A DNA stretch of 25,868 nucleotides, from assembly GCA_964444915.1 (NCBI GenBank), contig CAYUIY010000023.1, positions 1-25,868 on the forward strand, given 5' to 3'. Below, piece after piece: positions 24,459 through 25,868 of this stretch. The stretch comes from Anaerorudis sp964444915 (GTDB lineage: Bacteria > Bacteroidota > Bacteroidia > Bacteroidales > Dysgonomonadaceae). A program made the translations under genes and the position numbers. The notes below the pieces were generated by a model that did not search any database, was not told where the DNA came from, and saw nothing but the letters and a program-made list of their open reading frames with translations. Each line of letters starts with the position of its first letter. Positions within the stretch are counted from its first letter, which is position 1.

Positions 24459-25802
24459 TCACGGGCCAACCAGGTCTGTCCACCATTCCGTTTGCCGATA
24501 GAGGCTGTTGAGGGTTTTCAGGTCGGGCTGCTCGACATAAATCGACAAACCTGAAGTATTTTCGAGCGAAACAGATATCATCTTCGGCGTGTGATAGTAG
24601 CACGCAACAACTTGGTTAAGGGCTGCATCAATCGCCTTCATTTCGGATGGATCGGCAATAAGAGAAAAATAGTGACGAAAATCAAAAAAGAGGTGTTTAT
24701 CCAAGCGGTCGAGAGGAAGCAAAGGGCCAGAAAAAAGCAAGGGGTCAAGGAGAACCAATGGGTCGATGGGGAGCAGCGAGTCTGGCAAAAGCAGTGAATC
24801 TTGCGAAAGCAAGGGGTCGAAGGAAAACAACGGATTCGGCGTAAGCGCTCGGTCGGGCACGAACGGCCGGCCGGACGAAGCCATTGTGCTTGTGCTTTCG
24901 CGCGCCACACGTTGCAACACCGGCCTACAAGCCTCGGCAAGAGACGTTGTGCTTACAGTATTCACCAACGTAACGGCCGCACCGCGATATGCCCCCTGCT
25001 GTGCATCAAAATAGCGGTAAAACAACTCGGCCACCGCCTGCAAATCGGCTTTCGCATCGTAAAGCTTCGACAAGACTTTATCGTAAATGGAGGTGAACCC
25101 CGGACTGATGATTTCGGTGGGCGAAACCAACATACAGGGTGCTTTGTTTCGCAAAGCATATATCGTTTCAATATTTCCCATAAAACAGGATTCAAAAACG
25201 ATGAAGTCGAAGAGCCCATCGGGAAGCGCTGTCTTCAAATCGGTAATTTCCATCTCACGATTGCCGTCGCGAGCAAACGAACGTGTTGTGACGATCGGCT
25301 CACGATAAACCTCCGAACATACTTGCGGTGTGGCAGATACAGCTATACCGTAAGGATTTTCGAAAAAACCCGCCGGCAGCCAACCCGTGCCGTGACTGAA
25401 CAACCACAATCCATAAGAACGAGCAGGTGATAGCAACTGCATGTCGGCAATCACCTCGCTAAGAAGTTTTACCGATGTAGAATTGTCGTTGGTGTATACG
25501 CGCAGCGTATCTGTAACCGGCGCACCGTTGAGAACGCTCGCCCGTTCCAATACAGGCACTCCTCCCTTACGGTCGGTAAAGATGAGCAGCTGCCCCTCCC
25601 TCTCGGGACACCATGCCTGAACCAGCGCTTCACGCTTAGCCACCACCTCCGGCGAAAGGCTGTTGTCGCCTGCCAAATAAACCAACACCGTGCGGCGTAC
25701 CTCCTGCCATTCGATATTCTCCTCATGTGAACAGCCAACCAATAACAGCAAAAACAACACAACCGCCCAACAGCTCATCGTCATCCGTCCCCTGTTTTGC
25801 AT
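24459..25802 (-). CDS. Clostripain-family (C11) cysteine peptidase lipoprotein with internal hexapeptide repeats
   Basis: A 447-residue predicted endopeptidase; family members cut after Arg or Lys. Lipobox LVGC places the lipidated Cys at 24; Met7 or Met9 are alternative starts giving a more usual signal peptide. The catalytic dyad is His137 (YGLWLFSHGTGW) and Cys206 (FDFIVFESCFMGN), with the N-terminal VLVYLAGDNSLS strand typical of C11. Residues 324-365 are seven tandem hexapeptides of the form (P/S)-L-L-x-x-D, placed between the catalytic core and the C-terminal FFDFRHYFSLI... segment. The gene region looks richer in G+C than the PUL. It runs toward tRNA-Pro on the opposite strand; about 100 bp separates them. 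Confidence 0.88.
   Translation of the reverse strand: MQNRGRMTMSCWAVVLFLLLLVGCSHEENIEWQEVRRTVLVYLAGDNSLSPEVVAKREALVQAWCPEREGQLLIFTDRKGGVPVLERASVLNGAPVTDTLRVYTNDNSTSVKLLSEVIADMQLLSPARSYGLWLFSHGTGWLPAGFFENPYGIAVSATPQVCSEVYREPIVTTRSFARDGNREMEITDLKTALPDGLFDFIVFESCFMGNIETIYALRNKAPCMLVSPTEIISPGFTSIYDKVLSKLYDAKADLQAVAELFYRYFDAQQGAYRGAAVTLVNTVSTTSLAEACRPVLQRVARESTSTMASSGRPFVPDRALTPNPLFSFDPLLSQDSLLLPDSLLPIDPLVLLDPLLFSGPLLPLDRLDKHLFFDFRHYFSLIADPSEMKAIDAALNQVVACYYHTPKMISVSLENTSGLSIYVEQPDLKTLNSLYRQTEWWTDLVGP
24708..24833 (-). repeat. Seven 18-bp tandem repeats inside the C11 peptidase gene
   Basis: In reading order the units encode PLFSFD, PLLSQD, SLLLPD, SLLPID, PLVLLD, PLLFSG and PLLPLD (residues 324-365). 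Each unit is exactly 18 bp, so gain or loss of units keeps the frame. The DNA copies are diverged but share a C-TTG/CTG-CT(T/C) start and a GAC/GAT end. Confidence 0.9.
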
Positions 25803-25818
25803 TTTTTATAACCCCAAC

Positions 25819-25866
25819 TTATTGCCAACTCATTCTTATATTCCTCAATCCTTCACACAACGCACC
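25819..25866 (-). CDS. Possible C-terminal fragment of an upstream minus-strand gene
   Basis: From the right edge the minus strand has a frame of 15 codons ending GLRNIRMSWQ then TAA at 25821-25819. The peptidase ATG follows 16 bp later, a spacing compatible with an operon. The other two frames close sooner or equally early. Nothing more can be said about identity. Confidence 0.25.
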   Translation of the reverse strand, partial: GALCEGLRNIRMSWQ

Positions 25867-25868
25867 GT

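Overview
The window looks like chromosomal DNA of a Bacteroidales bacterium, most likely from the Dysgonomonadaceae/Porphyromonadaceae side of the order. The pointers are a SusC/SusD pair with its own ECF sigma/FecR switch, an LpxC-FabZ fusion, a close homologue of Porphyromonas DPP5, TAnnTTTG-type -7 promoter elements, and starts without Shine-Dalgarno sequences. Genus is inferred from protein resemblance only.

Left third (1-9862, all minus strand): a compact polysaccharide-utilization locus (PUL). In transcription order it reads ECF sigma factor, FecR-type anti-sigma, SusC/RagA porin with an N-terminal STN signalling domain, SusD-like lipoprotein, small SusE-position lipoprotein, GH110 alpha-1,3-galactosidase, then the first 28 codons of a COG4299/HGSNAT-like membrane acyltransferase running off the left edge. 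The likely logic is that glycan bound by SusC/SusD signals through STN to FecR, frees the sigma factor, and raises transcription of the porin and the galactosidase. GH110 suggests alpha-Gal-capped glycans as substrate.

Middle (10319-17972): lolD and a DPP5-like S9 peptidase lipoprotein form a two-gene unit. They are followed by tRNA-Asp(GTC) with a clear promoter and terminator, mutS, a small outer-membrane beta-barrel-like protein, and a convergent KAS III (FabH-like) gene that ends in two stacked hairpins.

Right-middle (18182-23532, plus strand): lpxD, lpxC/fabZ and lpxA (lipid A synthesis), followed after 3 bp by an agmatine deiminase and then an N-carbamoylputrescine amidase. Lipid A and putrescine synthesis therefore appear to share a transcription unit. 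A polypurine tract separates the two polyamine genes.

Right end (23533-25868): a 748-bp non-coding stretch holds the most unusual signal. A degenerate palindromic motif around CGGAAAATCCG recurs in register about every 41 bp, at roughly ten positions over about 460 bp. It is followed by a nested hairpin and by segments resembling the sequence upstream of lolD. tRNA-Pro(GGG) follows with a strong promoter. On the minus strand a clostripain-family (C11) lipoprotein peptidase carries seven tandem hexapeptide repeats (18-bp DNA units). The right edge may hold the last 15 codons of another minus-strand gene.

No insertion sequence, integrase, rRNA or CRISPR array was seen.
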